Origin: Neptunicella sp048268085
Lineage (GTDB): Bacteria > Pseudomonadota > Gammaproteobacteria > Enterobacterales > Alteromonadaceae
Direction of reading: 5' to 3'
Assembly: GCF_048268085.1 (NCBI RefSeq)
Contig: NZ_JBLWWF010000008.1
Span: 1-64,000 of the forward strand
DNA length: 64,000 bases
The notes beneath the pieces were generated by a model that saw only the letters and a list, made by a program, of their open reading frames with translations, was not told the origin of the DNA and searched no databases. The stretch's first letter is position 1. Every line of letters starts with the position of its first letter. The translations under genes were made by a program, and so were the position numbers. This document shows, one piece after another, positions 17,128-27,300 of this stretch.

Positions 17128-17811
17128 GTGAAATGTTTTGTTAAAAGCCTCATTGGCATGTTTTTACTTTTTAGCAATTTATCAGTTGCGACCGAAAACG
17201 AAACTGCAAATTTAACTATCAACGTTTTTGCTATTCCTTCTCAACCCATTATTCAACTGGTCAATAAAACCAGTGACGAGCTACAAAAGCTCGGAATGCA
17301 CAGTTTTTTTGCTCAATATATTCCCGTGCATGCCACCCTTTATTTAACTGACTTTCCATCCGGTGCCAAAGCGTTAATCAAGCAACGCATTGAACAAATT
17401 GCGCAACATTATCAAGCCTTTGCAATCGAGGCTAACGGCGCAAGCATCACTCAAGGTAACTGGGTATTTATTGACTTAGACTGGAATAAAACGCTACAAA
17501 GATTGGCCGATGACGTGACCTTGGCCATAGAGCCTTTGCGTATAACCGAGCCAGCCTTACCTGACTGGGTTAAGCACTACCCAACCAAACTTCAGGCATT
17601 TAAACGCTACGGTAGCCCGAACGTATTCCAGAATTTTGAACCCCATCTGACATTATTAGCTGCGGAAACTGATCCTAAACTGGCTGATTTTGCTCAACAC
17701 ATTCAAACCCATCCGCCTCAAGCCTCAGGGCAAATCATCGGGATCGGCATTGCGATTGTAGACCAATGGGGACAACCTCAAGAAGTTCTGGCGCGTTACT
17801 TGTTTCAATAG
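17128..17811 (+). CDS. exported 2H phosphoesterase-like protein
   Basis: A 227-residue protein with an N-terminal signal peptide (ends near SVATE) and two H-x-T motifs about 108 residues apart, HATLYLTDF and HLTLL. These two motifs are the catalytic signature of the 2H phosphoesterase superfamily (RNA ligase/cyclic phosphodiesterase-like). Start is GTG 17128, with GGGAG at 17114-17118; no ATG fits the signal peptide. Export of a 2H enzyme is unusual. It could act on cyclic nucleotides or RNA ends in the periplasm, but the substrate is not shown. Confidence 0.7.
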   Translation: MKCFVKSLIGMFLLFSNLSVATENETANLTINVFAIPSQPIIQLVNKTSDELQKLGMHSFFAQYIPVHATLYLTDFPSGAKALIKQRIEQIAQHYQAFAIEANGASITQGNWVFIDLDWNKTLQRLADDVTLAIEPLRITEPALPDWVKHYPTKLQAFKRYGSPNVFQNFEPHLTLLAAETDPKLADFAQHIQTHPPQASGQIIGIGIAIVDQWGQPQEVLARYLFQ

Positions 17812-17954
17812 GCATGTAGTCACACCAATTAGATAAGGTTAGCGTTATTGACATCCGGATTTTACAATTCATCTGCAAATACAGTTATTCGATGACAAAT
17901 TTTACCAACAAGGTGCACAGCCATTCTTGGCACAAATAGTTGAATTGGATTTTG

Positions 17955-18467
17955 ATGGAACCACATCGCAGCGAACAAGAAAAAATTAACCTTGAACATC
18001 AAGCAGCCAAGCTGTTTATGCGCTGGTATGAACATGATACAGGTAAACATATCCGCCACTTGTGGCACAATCGCCCCAATAAACCAGACACTTCCTGTCT
18101 GCTAGAAGGCCAACGGCTGGATTTGGAAATTGCTCATTTATACGGCAGTGAACAGGAAGCCATGGAAATTCTGGGACGGGAACTAAGCGATGAAACTCGT
18201 CAGGAATTACGCAAACTGACCCAAACCAATACTCCCGATAAAAGGTTATTAAACGCCCTGAATCGAATATTATTCAATAAATCCCAAAAGCATTATAAAA
18301 CCGAGCATGTCTGGCTAGTCATTCGTAATGCTCATCCAGCCTGGGACGCTAAGCAAATTAGTGATCTTCAACATTGTATCAACATTCCCGCTTCACACCC
18401 CTTCGAACAAATCTGGATGGTCGCTGACTGGGATGGTAAAAGCGGCATAGTGCAATTATTCCCTTGA
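17955..18467 (+). CDS. hypothetical cytoplasmic protein
   Basis: A 170-residue charged protein without signal or membrane segments. The ATG at 17955 is preferred to an upstream TTG. The pattern E-G-Q-R-L-D-L-E-I-A about residue 50, followed by helices and a strand (EHVWLVIRNA), loosely recalls restriction-endonuclease-like folds, but a complete catalytic set was not recognised. Unknown function; it stands between a 2H phosphoesterase-like gene and a cytochrome gene without tight coupling. Confidence 0.6.
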   Translation: MEPHRSEQEKINLEHQAAKLFMRWYEHDTGKHIRHLWHNRPNKPDTSCLLEGQRLDLEIAHLYGSEQEAMEILGRELSDETRQELRKLTQTNTPDKRLLNALNRILFNKSQKHYKTEHVWLVIRNAHPAWDAKQISDLQHCINIPASHPFEQIWMVADWDGKSGIVQLFP

Positions 18468-18643
18468 GCACTGCTTCCACCAACAATTTATAGCGGATCG
18501 CAACTATCCACTGAGCGACTCCCAACCGGTATTTTTTCCACTTTGTATTGGCGAAAAAATGTGCTGTACTAATTCAGTATCCACCTTGTTGTATGTGTTA
18601 CACCCATTTTCATCTTAAAATAGTACGAACTGGACACGACACG

Positions 18644-19480
18644 ATGACATCACTTAAACGAATATCCCTTTATCTGCTGGCGGCCTTGTTCGCGCTGATT
18701 ATACTTAGCCTGGCTGTTATCTGGATTTGGAGCAGCATTATTCTGAATCGCTCCTACGTGCCACAACAACGACATTTTAAGGTGGCTGTAACCGCCGATA
18801 TCAACGAAGGAGAGCGACTGGCCCGGATTGTCGGCTGTATCGGTTGTCATGGCAATGCGATGCAAGGTGAAACCATGGTTGACGATATGTTGATCGGCAA
18901 ACTGGTGGCACCCAATTTAACCGAATTCGTAAACAAGTATTCAGATGAACAACTGGAAGCAGCGATTCGTCAGGGTATCGCCGCTGACGGGCGCGGACTG
19001 TTAATCATGCCCGCCAGTTACTTTTCTGCCTTACGTGACAGTGATTTAAGCAATATTATTGCCTATATTCGCCAAGCACCGCACAGTAACGGACCAACGG
19101 ACAAAACCTCGCTGGGCGTGATGGGACGGCTACTGGTGATTAACGGTGAATTACAAACTGAGCCCAATTTACCCATGTATAGCGCCAGTCCCGAAATCGA
19201 CAATAAAGCGTTTATCGGTGGTGAATACCTCACGCAAATAAAATGTGGCGAATGCCATGGTCGGGATCTATCTGGTTCTACTGCTATGGGAATGCCGACT
19301 CCGTCCCTGATCGTTGTCAAAGGTTACGACCTGACTGAGTTCAGTAAACTGATGCGCGAAGGGGTGGGAAAAGGTAACCGCGACGTGGGCTTTATGGGTG
19401 AATTATCACGCAGCCACTTTAGCCATCTGAACGATACCGAAATCGAAGATTTGTATTTTTATTTGCATAACCGGACGTAA
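18644..19480 (+). CDS. membrane-anchored dihaem cytochrome c
   Basis: A 278-residue protein with one N-terminal membrane anchor (about 8-31) and two haem-binding motifs, CIGCH at residues 65-69 and CGECH in the C-terminal half, giving two class I cytochrome c domains facing the periplasm. Methionines downstream of each motif could serve as sixth ligands. ATG 18644 is chosen because the upstream in-frame start (18548) would add a cysteine-rich leader before the anchor. Probably shuttles electrons to or from a dehydrogenase; no partner gene adjoins it. Confidence 0.83.
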   Translation: MTSLKRISLYLLAALFALIILSLAVIWIWSSIILNRSYVPQQRHFKVAVTADINEGERLARIVGCIGCHGNAMQGETMVDDMLIGKLVAPNLTEFVNKYSDEQLEAAIRQGIAADGRGLLIMPASYFSALRDSDLSNIIAYIRQAPHSNGPTDKTSLGVMGRLLVINGELQTEPNLPMYSASPEIDNKAFIGGEYLTQIKCGECHGRDLSGSTAMGMPTPSLIVVKGYDLTEFSKLMREGVGKGNRDVGFMGELSRSHFSHLNDTEIEDLYFYLHNRT

Positions 19481-19515
19481 AGTAAAACGGATATTGTCCA
19501 GCTGTACGTGCAAAT

Positions 19516-19547
19516 AAAAAGGCCAATGAAAGATCATTGGCCTTTTT
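19516..19547. terminator. bidirectional terminator between convergent genes
   Basis: Perfect 14-bp arms aaaaaggccaatga and tcattggccttttt around a four-base loop, with T-runs on both strands. It serves the plus-strand cytochrome gene and the minus-strand metalloprotease gene. Confidence 0.9.
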
Positions 19548-19563
19548 AAATCAATTCACAATA

Positions 19564-20667
19564 TTATTTATTAAGCTTTCTTCTTTGGGTAAACAATCCT
19601 GCCAATGCCAAACCAAATAATGCAAATGTACCTGGCTCAGGAACCGCACTGAAATTCAGATCCCAACCAATTACATCAAATGCAACGGCATCAATGAAAG
19701 TTACGTCACCATACTCACCAAAAGCAAAAGTAGGATCCATAATACCAATGCCTAGGTTATCTTTAAAATGACTGGCTTGACGTCCATCTCCGCCATAAAC
19801 ACCTGTTGAAAAGTCTGCAATGTTTGTTAATCCACCATCGATGGAGAAAAACGCGTCTGAACCCGGATCAAAATCCCGCACACCTAGACCTGCCAATACG
19901 CTTGCATCTGAAAAGCGGAATAAATCCAAAGCAGACGCCTCAACGTAACCATCTAAATCCAAATTAGGATCAATCAGTCCCGAATTATAAACAATGTCAT
20001 AATCATCTACGGCACTTACAAATCCCAATGCATGACCTATTTCGTGAATTGCCACTCCCACAAAATCCATTTTGTCACTGTCTATTCCATCGGTGCGGTC
20101 AAAATCAAAAGCGAATTCACTACTGAAAGTAATTTGTGCATCATCTTGTTCCCAGCCCCAAAAGCCTTCACCTAAACCTAATGCTTTGGCATTAGCCTGA
20201 GTCAAATATAATGTGGCATTATCTGCAGTGCCATCATTATCCAATTCAGGCGATATGGGCGCACCTGGATTTTCTTGATCTAAAAAACTAAAGTTACAAA
20301 GATTATTACCTTGATCTTCACAAACCAGACTTGAAACGGCAGACGCATCAAATACAGACGAGGCATCATTAAACATTGCATTAGCGACGTCTTGATAATA
20401 ATAACCATCTCTGTTTGAACCAGTTTGTCCAATAACAAACTCATCTAATGCAGCAAAACCAATTCCTAGGTTAACGGTAATATTGTCAGTAAATAAACTA
20501 GACCAGAACCCTGCAGCTTCCTGAAAACCTGCCAACGCCTTTTGCCCTTTCTCACTCGCAAAATCCAACGCGTCATAATTCAAATTAATCATTGTCGCAT
20601 TGGCACAATTAACAGCTAAAACCGCCGTAACTGCAACTACCGTTTTTTTTAAATTTATATTAAGCAT
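19564..20667 (-). CDS. NF038122-type metalloprotease with PEP-CTERM anchor
   Basis: A 367-residue exported protein: signal peptide (ends near CANA), a zinc-protease motif HEIGHALGF in the middle, and a C-terminal PEP-CTERM tail, VPEPGTFALFGLALAGL followed by basic residues. The tail marks it for an exosortase (EpsH-type) that is not in this window. The HExxHxxGxx(D/H) style fits metzincin-like proteases. Likely secreted and surface-associated during exopolysaccharide or biofilm production. Confidence 0.85.
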   Translation of the reverse strand: MLNINLKKTVVAVTAVLAVNCANATMINLNYDALDFASEKGQKALAGFQEAAGFWSSLFTDNITVNLGIGFAALDEFVIGQTGSNRDGYYYQDVANAMFNDASSVFDASAVSSLVCEDQGNNLCNFSFLDQENPGAPISPELDNDGTADNATLYLTQANAKALGLGEGFWGWEQDDAQITFSSEFAFDFDRTDGIDSDKMDFVGVAIHEIGHALGFVSAVDDYDIVYNSGLIDPNLDLDGYVEASALDLFRFSDASVLAGLGVRDFDPGSDAFFSIDGGLTNIADFSTGVYGGDGRQASHFKDNLGIGIMDPTFAFGEYGDVTFIDAVAFDVIGWDLNFSAVPEPGTFALFGLALAGLFTQRRKLNK

Positions 20668-21039
20668 ATATACCCTTTATTTATAATTTTATTGTATACA
20701 CAGTACATGTATTCCATGTCCCCTGAATCAGACTTAGTAGCAAAATTCACACCAAATAAAATAATGATTAAATTTCAATACCTTGTGTAAAACCTTACTA
20801 AAAAGCCTTAGTAATATGTAAAAAATTCAGACACTTACATAATTATGCATTTACTTGTTAAGGTTAAGTTTTTATGCAAGATAAATGCATTTTTATTGAA
20901 TTTTCACATGCTCGGTTTATAGGGATATCACGACATTAACTTTATCTGGGAATGTCGGAATGAACGGCAAAATAAGAGGTTATTTTATAGGAGGCAGATC
21001 TATTTTACTGGCCACTCTGATTGGTAACGGAAAACGCGA
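20668..21039. other. gene-free region upstream of the PEP-CTERM protease gene
   Basis: No coding frame was found. It contains the perfect 7-bp dyad TTACTAA-N6-TTAGTAA at 20795-20814, about 130 bp upstream of the protease start, which could be a regulator site. The rest is AT-rich without a recognised RNA or repeat. Confidence 0.4.
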
Positions 21040-21735
21040 TTAGACTAATAGTTGCTGTGCTCGCTGGCGAAACAACTTACCCATTTTGAGCACTCTGCCC
21101 CCTTCCAGCGTCAAGGTATCGGTATTGATTGCGGTCACTTTGCTATTGTTAACCACATAGGATTTATGCACCTGAGTAAACTGCGTATCCGGTAAACTGG
21201 CTTTTATCTGTTTTAAACTGCTGCTGATCAACGTCATGTTATCGCCCTGCCACAGTTTTACGTAGTTACCGTAGGCCTCTAACAAACTTATATCGCTCAA
21301 CAACCACTTACGCTTGCCACCATCCACTTTCAAGACAATAGATTTTGACTGCCGGGATTCAGTGACATCAGACAATTGCGTTGACGCACGCAAGCGCACT
21401 TTGTCTAGCGCCATGCTCAGACGCTCGGCACTTACCGGTTTTAACAGGTAGTCGGTCACATCCAGCTCGAATCCTTGCAACGCGTATTCCTGATAGGCGC
21501 TGACAATGAGTACTTGGGGTCGGTTTGCCAATACTTTTAGCAATTCAATGCCACTGAGCGCCGGCATATTGATGTCCAAAAACATCAAATCAACCTGATG
21601 ATTCGCCAACCAGGAAAGTGCCTCGGTGGCGTTATAACAGCGGCCTACTACCTCCACATCAGGGTGTGCCATAAGATGATGCAATATCACCTCATGGGCC
21701 AAAGGCTCATCATCGATGATTAATGCTGTTAGCAT
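21040..21735 (-). CDS. LytTR-family response regulator
   Basis: A 231-residue protein with a receiver domain (acidic pair D8-D9, phosphoacceptor D54 in FLDINMP, lysine in LLKPVS near 101) and a C-terminal LytTR DNA-binding domain (about 130-228, with VHKSYVVN and LEGGRVLKMGK). Its start overlaps the end of the sensor kinase gene by seven bases. LytTR proteins bind paired 9-bp direct repeats; a fitting pair lies at 23366-23394 in front of the divergent ABC exporter, its probable target. Confidence 0.92.
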   Translation of the reverse strand: MLTALIIDDEPLAHEVILHHLMAHPDVEVVGRCYNATEALSWLANHQVDLMFLDINMPALSGIELLKVLANRPQVLIVSAYQEYALQGFELDVTDYLLKPVSAERLSMALDKVRLRASTQLSDVTESRQSKSIVLKVDGGKRKWLLSDISLLEAYGNYVKLWQGDNMTLISSSLKQIKASLPDTQFTQVHKSYVVNNSKVTAINTDTLTLEGGRVLKMGKLFRQRAQQLLV

Positions 21736-23234
21736 GGCGTCAGTTCCAGATGCATATCAACCCGCCATTTATCATCCTTGATCCCACATTCAAACTGGTG
21801 TCGCCCGGGATAAATCAGTGTCAGTCGCCGCTTAAGGTTGTCTAATCCCACCCCTGGAGAATGGTTATTGGTGTGGCTCGACAAGGAGTTTTCACATACC
21901 AGATGCAACGTATCGCCTTTTAGTTGCAAATCAAACCGGACAAAACTTTGACCGGATTCAGGTTCAATCCCATGTTTAAATGCATTTTCCAACAAGATAA
22001 TTAACAGCAATGGCGGCAAACTGTAATGCTCCGCGCCCTCCGGCCAATTCAGTTCCAGTCGGCATTTATCGCCAACCCGAATTTGTTGCAAGGCGATAAA
22101 ATCTTGCAGATAAGCGACTTCTTGAGCCAGTGTCACTTGCTCTTTTTGGCCTTCATAAACGGTGTAACGCAACAGGTTGGACAATTGCATCACCATTTCC
22201 GGGGCATCTGCGGACTTTTTCAGCGTCAGGGCATAAAGATTATTCAACGTATTAAACAAAAAATGCGGATTAATCTGTTGCTGCAATAATTTAAGTTCGG
22301 TACGCATTTGCTGCCGCGAGATCTGGGCTAATTCAGCATCCTGTTGTTGACGTTCAAAAGCCAGAATCAATGGTGTGCTGACTGCGAGCAGAGCAAACAT
22401 AAATTGATAATTGTATTTATCAAACAGATTGTGATTGCCCGAAGGTAACAGCGTAAAATCGACAATATTATTGATCGGCAACAGCAATGCCAGTGCAGCC
22501 AATATAGGCGTCAGCACAATCAAACACACCATCACCACCATCACAAAAGCCAAGACGCCCTGTTTAGCTAATGTTTGACGAATAAACCAGTAGCGGTTAA
22601 TGATATAAACTAACCCCATCAACAGCGCTAACAGCGTGAATTGCCAAAGATAATTACAAAATCGCAGGAATTCAGACAAGATAAGCCCTACATCGATAAT
22701 CGGATTGAGCGGCTGGTTTATCATAGGATCAACATGACTATTGAACAGTCCTGCCATTGCAATCGCCCACAGGACCAATAAAAATAACACAGCAGCATCC
22801 AGCGAAAATAACCGCGATATAAATTGCATCATTCTATTGTGATGACGGGTTTTTAATCCGCGATTCATAAACCAGCTAAAACTGGCCAGCATGGCGAATA
22901 CCCAGCCTTGTACACTGAATAACGATATAACAGCAATAAAGCTGAACGATTCACCTAACAAAAATAATGTCAGCGGATAAAGCCAAAAACCGCTCAACCA
23001 GATAACTATTGACCGTTTTCCCTGTTCAACGCTGGCAAAATAATGTGCCAGTAACAGTGGCAAGCTCTCGACAAACAGCTGCAATACAATATTCAGATAG
23101 CCACTGACCGCATGTAATCGTAGCGATAAAAACCGGATATGAGATTCAAGCAGGATCGCAGCAAACAGCGGTAACAGACAATAAAACATTGCCTTGATCT
23201 TATGGTAGTGATTGGCAATAAAAACAGCCGCCAT
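21729..23234 (-). CDS. LytS/AlgZ-type sensor histidine kinase
   Basis: A 501-residue protein with about eight N-terminal membrane segments and a cytoplasmic kinase of the HisKA_7TM/His_kinase (PF06580) type. The phosphoacceptor is in QQINPHFLFNTLNNLY, and the ATP-binding N box is LLENAFKHGIEP, with a G box GVGLDNLKRRL. No separate sensory domain is seen, so the membrane part likely senses the signal. Co-transcribed with the LytTR regulator. Confidence 0.9.
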   Translation of the reverse strand: MAAVFIANHYHKIKAMFYCLLPLFAAILLESHIRFLSLRLHAVSGYLNIVLQLFVESLPLLLAHYFASVEQGKRSIVIWLSGFWLYPLTLFLLGESFSFIAVISLFSVQGWVFAMLASFSWFMNRGLKTRHHNRMMQFISRLFSLDAAVLFLLVLWAIAMAGLFNSHVDPMINQPLNPIIDVGLILSEFLRFCNYLWQFTLLALLMGLVYIINRYWFIRQTLAKQGVLAFVMVVMVCLIVLTPILAALALLLPINNIVDFTLLPSGNHNLFDKYNYQFMFALLAVSTPLILAFERQQQDAELAQISRQQMRTELKLLQQQINPHFLFNTLNNLYALTLKKSADAPEMVMQLSNLLRYTVYEGQKEQVTLAQEVAYLQDFIALQQIRVGDKCRLELNWPEGAEHYSLPPLLLIILLENAFKHGIEPESGQSFVRFDLQLKGDTLHLVCENSLSSHTNNHSPGVGLDNLKRRLTLIYPGRHQFECGIKDDKWRVDMHLELTPC

Positions 23235-23365
23235 CTATTTTCCCCAAACTGTATATGACTGATTATCCTGCCGATGGCCGCCCTATTTTGCAATATGATG
23301 ATGACCAAATGGCCAAATTCGATGATAAAAGTCAGTTTGGCGGTTAATCTCCACGGTTCTGGCAC

Positions 23366-23394
23366 TTGGTCATTATTTTCAGCCCCTTTGTCAT
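23366..23394. promoter_or_regulatory. probable LytTR operator (direct repeat)
   Basis: Direct repeats TTGGTCAT (23366-23373) and TTTGTCAT (23387-23394) begin 21 bp apart, two helical turns, the spacing used by LytTR regulators. An inverted copy, ATGACCAA, is at 23301-23308. The site lies between the LytS/LytTR operon and the ABC exporter operon. Confidence 0.5.
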
Positions 23395-23462
23395 TGATAA
23401 ATTGCTCCTTCGCTACATCGTCCTTACCTTAATCAGCATATTCACATATAGGGATAACAACG

Positions 23463-24320
23463 ATGCTGAACATTCGTCATATTAATAAAACGTATCCGGA
23501 TGGCACCCAGGCGCTAAAGGATGTCTGTCTTGATTTACCCACAGGCATGATCGGATTACTGGGACCCAACGGTGCCGGAAAATCGTCGTTAATGCGTACT
23601 TTAGCCTGTTTACAAACCGCGGATAGCGGTCAGATGATTTTTGATGGTATTGACCTCACACAACAGCCGGATGAGCTGCGTAAAGTGCTGGGATACCTGC
23701 CGCAAGATTTTGGTGTTTATCCACATATCAGCTGTATGGCCTTACTCGAACATATCGCGATATTAAAGGGGATGGACAAGTCGGCCAGAGACCAACAGAT
23801 CCCGCAATTACTCGCATTAACCAATTTGTCTGATGTAGCGAATAAAAAAGTCGCAACATTTTCGGGCGGCATGCGCCAACGTTTTGGTATTGCCCAGGCA
23901 TTGTTGGGCGATCCTAAATTTATCATTATGGACGAACCTACCGCCGGACTGGATCCGGTGGAACGTGAACGGTTGCATAATATGCTGGTTAGCATCAGCC
24001 AAAATAGACTGGTGCTGTTATCCACCCATATCGTCGAGGATGTGGAAAACCTCTGCCATCATGTTGCGTTGATGTTTGCCGGTAATGTCACCGAAAGTGC
24101 CGATGTACAAAGTTTAATTGCGCCACTTGCCGGACATATATGGCAAACCGGTACGATCCCTTCAAACAGTACCAGCCAGATACTCAGTAAAAGCTTCCGT
24201 TTTGGTGTCCCGTCTTTTCGTCTTTATAGCAAACAAAAACCAACCGAAGACGCGGTGCTTGTTGAGGCCAGACTGCAAGACAAATACTTCTTCGATCTGT
24301 TGGCCCAGGGAGAAGCCTGA
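23463..24320 (+). CDS. ABC exporter ATP-binding protein
   Basis: A 285-residue ATPase with Walker A GPNGAGKSS, the ABC signature FSGGMRQR, Walker B FIIMDEPTAGLDP and the switch histidine in LLSTHIVED. The C-terminal 70 residues are less conserved. It overlaps the following permease-peptidase gene by one base (TGATG-type junction), so the two form one transporter. Expression is probably set by the divergent LytS/LytTR pair. Confidence 0.92.
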   Translation: MLNIRHINKTYPDGTQALKDVCLDLPTGMIGLLGPNGAGKSSLMRTLACLQTADSGQMIFDGIDLTQQPDELRKVLGYLPQDFGVYPHISCMALLEHIAILKGMDKSARDQQIPQLLALTNLSDVANKKVATFSGGMRQRFGIAQALLGDPKFIIMDEPTAGLDPVERERLHNMLVSISQNRLVLLSTHIVEDVENLCHHVALMFAGNVTESADVQSLIAPLAGHIWQTGTIPSNSTSQILSKSFRFGVPSFRLYSKQKPTEDAVLVEARLQDKYFFDLLAQGEA

Positions 24321-27300
24321 TGCTACTACTCAATGAACTGCGTTTTTGTTTTCGGCAACCGATTATTCTACTGGGCAGTGTGTTGTTACCGCTATTTGCC
24401 TATATATTGTCAGTCGGTTTGGCAGTGGGCGATGTCAGTGCCAGCAAACAGCTGATCCTGACCCAAAATAGTTTGGTTATGTTGGCCGTGCCGTTAATCC
24501 TTGGCGCATTTGCTCCGGTGATTATGCTGCGTGACAGCCATGCCAATATGCAAGATCTGATCAACGTAACACCGGTCAAATATTCCCGTCGCTGGTTACT
24601 GCGCTTTGTTACCGTCGCAGGACTGGCCACCCTGTTGCTAACGTTCAGTTTTATGCTGATCCTGATAAGCCAATCCATTCACGCTCAATTGACTTCTCAA
24701 TTGCTGGGTATCAGTGTATTTAATCTACTGCTGGTGGTTTTGCCTGCCGTGCTATTTAACAGCGCTGTCGCCCTTTGGCTCACTAAACGCTTTTATGACG
24801 GGATCAGCATTTATGTATTTTTTGGCCTACTGCACCTTGGTTATTTGATGCTGGCCAGCATGACAGGCTCGCCAACTCTTGCCGGTAGCAGTATCACCAG
24901 TCAATCCTTGTATACTGGCATGTTGTGGCTGGATCCTTACGGTATTACTGCCCTGATTAAGTATATCGATACCGCTAAGCCTTTTTTCAATCTTCCTTTG
25001 TTGGGTAACCGTGTTTTTTACCTTGGCTTAACCGTCATCATTATCTGGCATGCGCTGAAACTACCTAGCGAAAGACAATCCGCCAAATCTCACCGTCAGC
25101 AACCTCATAAGGACACCGTTCCTGCGGCTATTGCACCGTCTCAATATCAAGCCAGTCCGGTTAGCAACAAGTCCCGCTCGCCTGTTGGCACCTTGGTTAG
25201 AACCGCATTTTCAGAGCTGTTAAACAACAAAGCGACGTTATTACTGCTATGTATTTGGCCATTGCTGTTATTCAACGAAGTGTTTTCCGGTATTGACTAT
25301 GCCGAGCCTATGTCAGTCGTTGCACCGACCAGTATCGATGCACTAAACCGTATTGCCTTTGATGTTGTTCCGGTGTTCGGTGCCTTTTTACTGGCATTAT
25401 GGAGTTGGCAAATTTGCTGGCGCGAAAAGATCTGCAATATCGCCGAACTGGTCGCCGTCACACCGGTGAAAAATCGCCACCTGCTGATGTCACACTTAAT
25501 AGTGATGTGGTTGATGACTTTGATATTGCTTGTTCTTGCATTTGCCGCAAGTAGCATGGCCGAATGGCTAGCCGGCAGCCAGTGGATAGTATCGCATTAT
25601 CTTCTGCAGTTCGGACTAACCGGGTTGCCGTTGCTGTTACTTGGCGCGATATTGGTTGGCATTCATCACCTGTGCCGCTCCAAAGCGTTGTCAGGTGGGG
25701 CAATAGCCCTTGTGTTACTGGTTAAATTTACCCCGATAATGACCAGTCTGGGTCTAACACATACGCTATGGAATATTGCAGATAGTCCTTTGCAAGCACC
25801 GGATCATTTTTGGGGGTATAGCAACAGTTTATCGGTTTATTGCCCCTATATGTCATTTTGGCTGTTGATCACCGCGAGTCTAATTTTCGTTGCTATTCGC
25901 TATTCTCATCGTGGTACCGCGTTAGCCGCGCCGTCGCGAAAATCGAGTTCATTACCTTTGTGGGCAGCGTTAGTCATAAATTCATTGGCCGGGTTAGCCC
26001 TGCATCACACGCTAATAAGTGAAAAACCGCTAATGAGCACGGATAAACAGAACGCCTGGAAAGCCTTATATGAATCAAGATTCAGTCAATGGCAACACCA
26101 GCCACAGCCCAGTGTGGTGCAAATAGATTCCAATGTGGATATTTACCCCAACCAGCAATTTGCCAAATTTAACCTCCGCTTTACTCTGGAAAACCGCACC
26201 AACACGCCTGTTAGCGAAATATTGATAGGACGTTATGGTAACTATCCTGCGGCTAGCATCAGTATCAATAACGCCACACTTAAGACATTCGATAACGATT
26301 TAGGACAGGTCGTTTATCAGTTCTCACAGCCCATGCAGCCAGGAGATAAACGCGAGATAGTAACAGTATTTAATTATACAACACCGCAACTGTGGCCATT
26401 GCGCTCACACCAGTTTGTCAAACCCCAACTCAGTTACCTGCGTTCTGTTCCAATACTGCCGACCATCGGTTACCAGCCAACGTGGCAAATACGAGATGAG
26501 CAAACGCGGATTAAATATGATCTGCCAGCGCTGAATTTGCCCAAACCTTCTGAACTGTTCAAGCATGAGCTACAACCTAATCGCCAATACCAGTGGGTGA
26601 ATCTGAATAGCCACATTTCCACGGCCAAAGGACAATACGCCTTAACACAAGGCAAACTGGTCAGTCGCACAGAAGATGATGAACGGGTCTATTTTCACTA
26701 TCAAACCAGTCAACCGGTTCGCAATATACCAGCCTGGTTCTCGGTACCTGATTCCATGCTGGTGAATTCCGAGTCGACAAGCCCGTCTGTTGCAATAAAG
26801 GTGTTTAGCACCGAAAAAAATGATGCCGCACAACTCAATTTAACCGCGATGACTGATACGCTTAACTGGTTTAGCCAACATATTGTTCCTTATCGTGCTT
26901 CGCAACTTAGTCTGGTAGCAATACCGGATATTGGTGCAACAGGTTATGCTCTGCCGCAAATCATATTAATTGGAAATCGGGTTGGATTTCATGCCTCCCC
27001 TTCAGCCACGGCCGGCTTTGATCAACGTTATCGTCGCGCCGTGCACGAAACCGCCCATCAATGGTTTGGTCATGATATTGGTAATGGCGTGCTGGAAGAC
27101 AACGCTTTTTTAGTCGAGTCAATGGCCAAATACGTCGAACTGGTATTGATTGAACAACGCTACGGACACAAAACGATGCTGGCATTAGTGGATTATGAAC
27201 GGCAACGATTCAATAATGTCCAGCGCGGTAACGTACAACAGCCATTAGCGTTAATAGATGCGACGCAATCCCATGACATGTATTCACGCGCCACACTCGT

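Noticed and set aside
17843..17980. Open stretch without start codon (residues like QLFDDKFYQQGAQPFLAQIVELDFDG) before the gene at 17955
   Set aside because: It reads like protein and could be a gene remnant, but it has no start, is about 45 codons long and overlaps the next gene out of frame; too weak to call a pseudogene.
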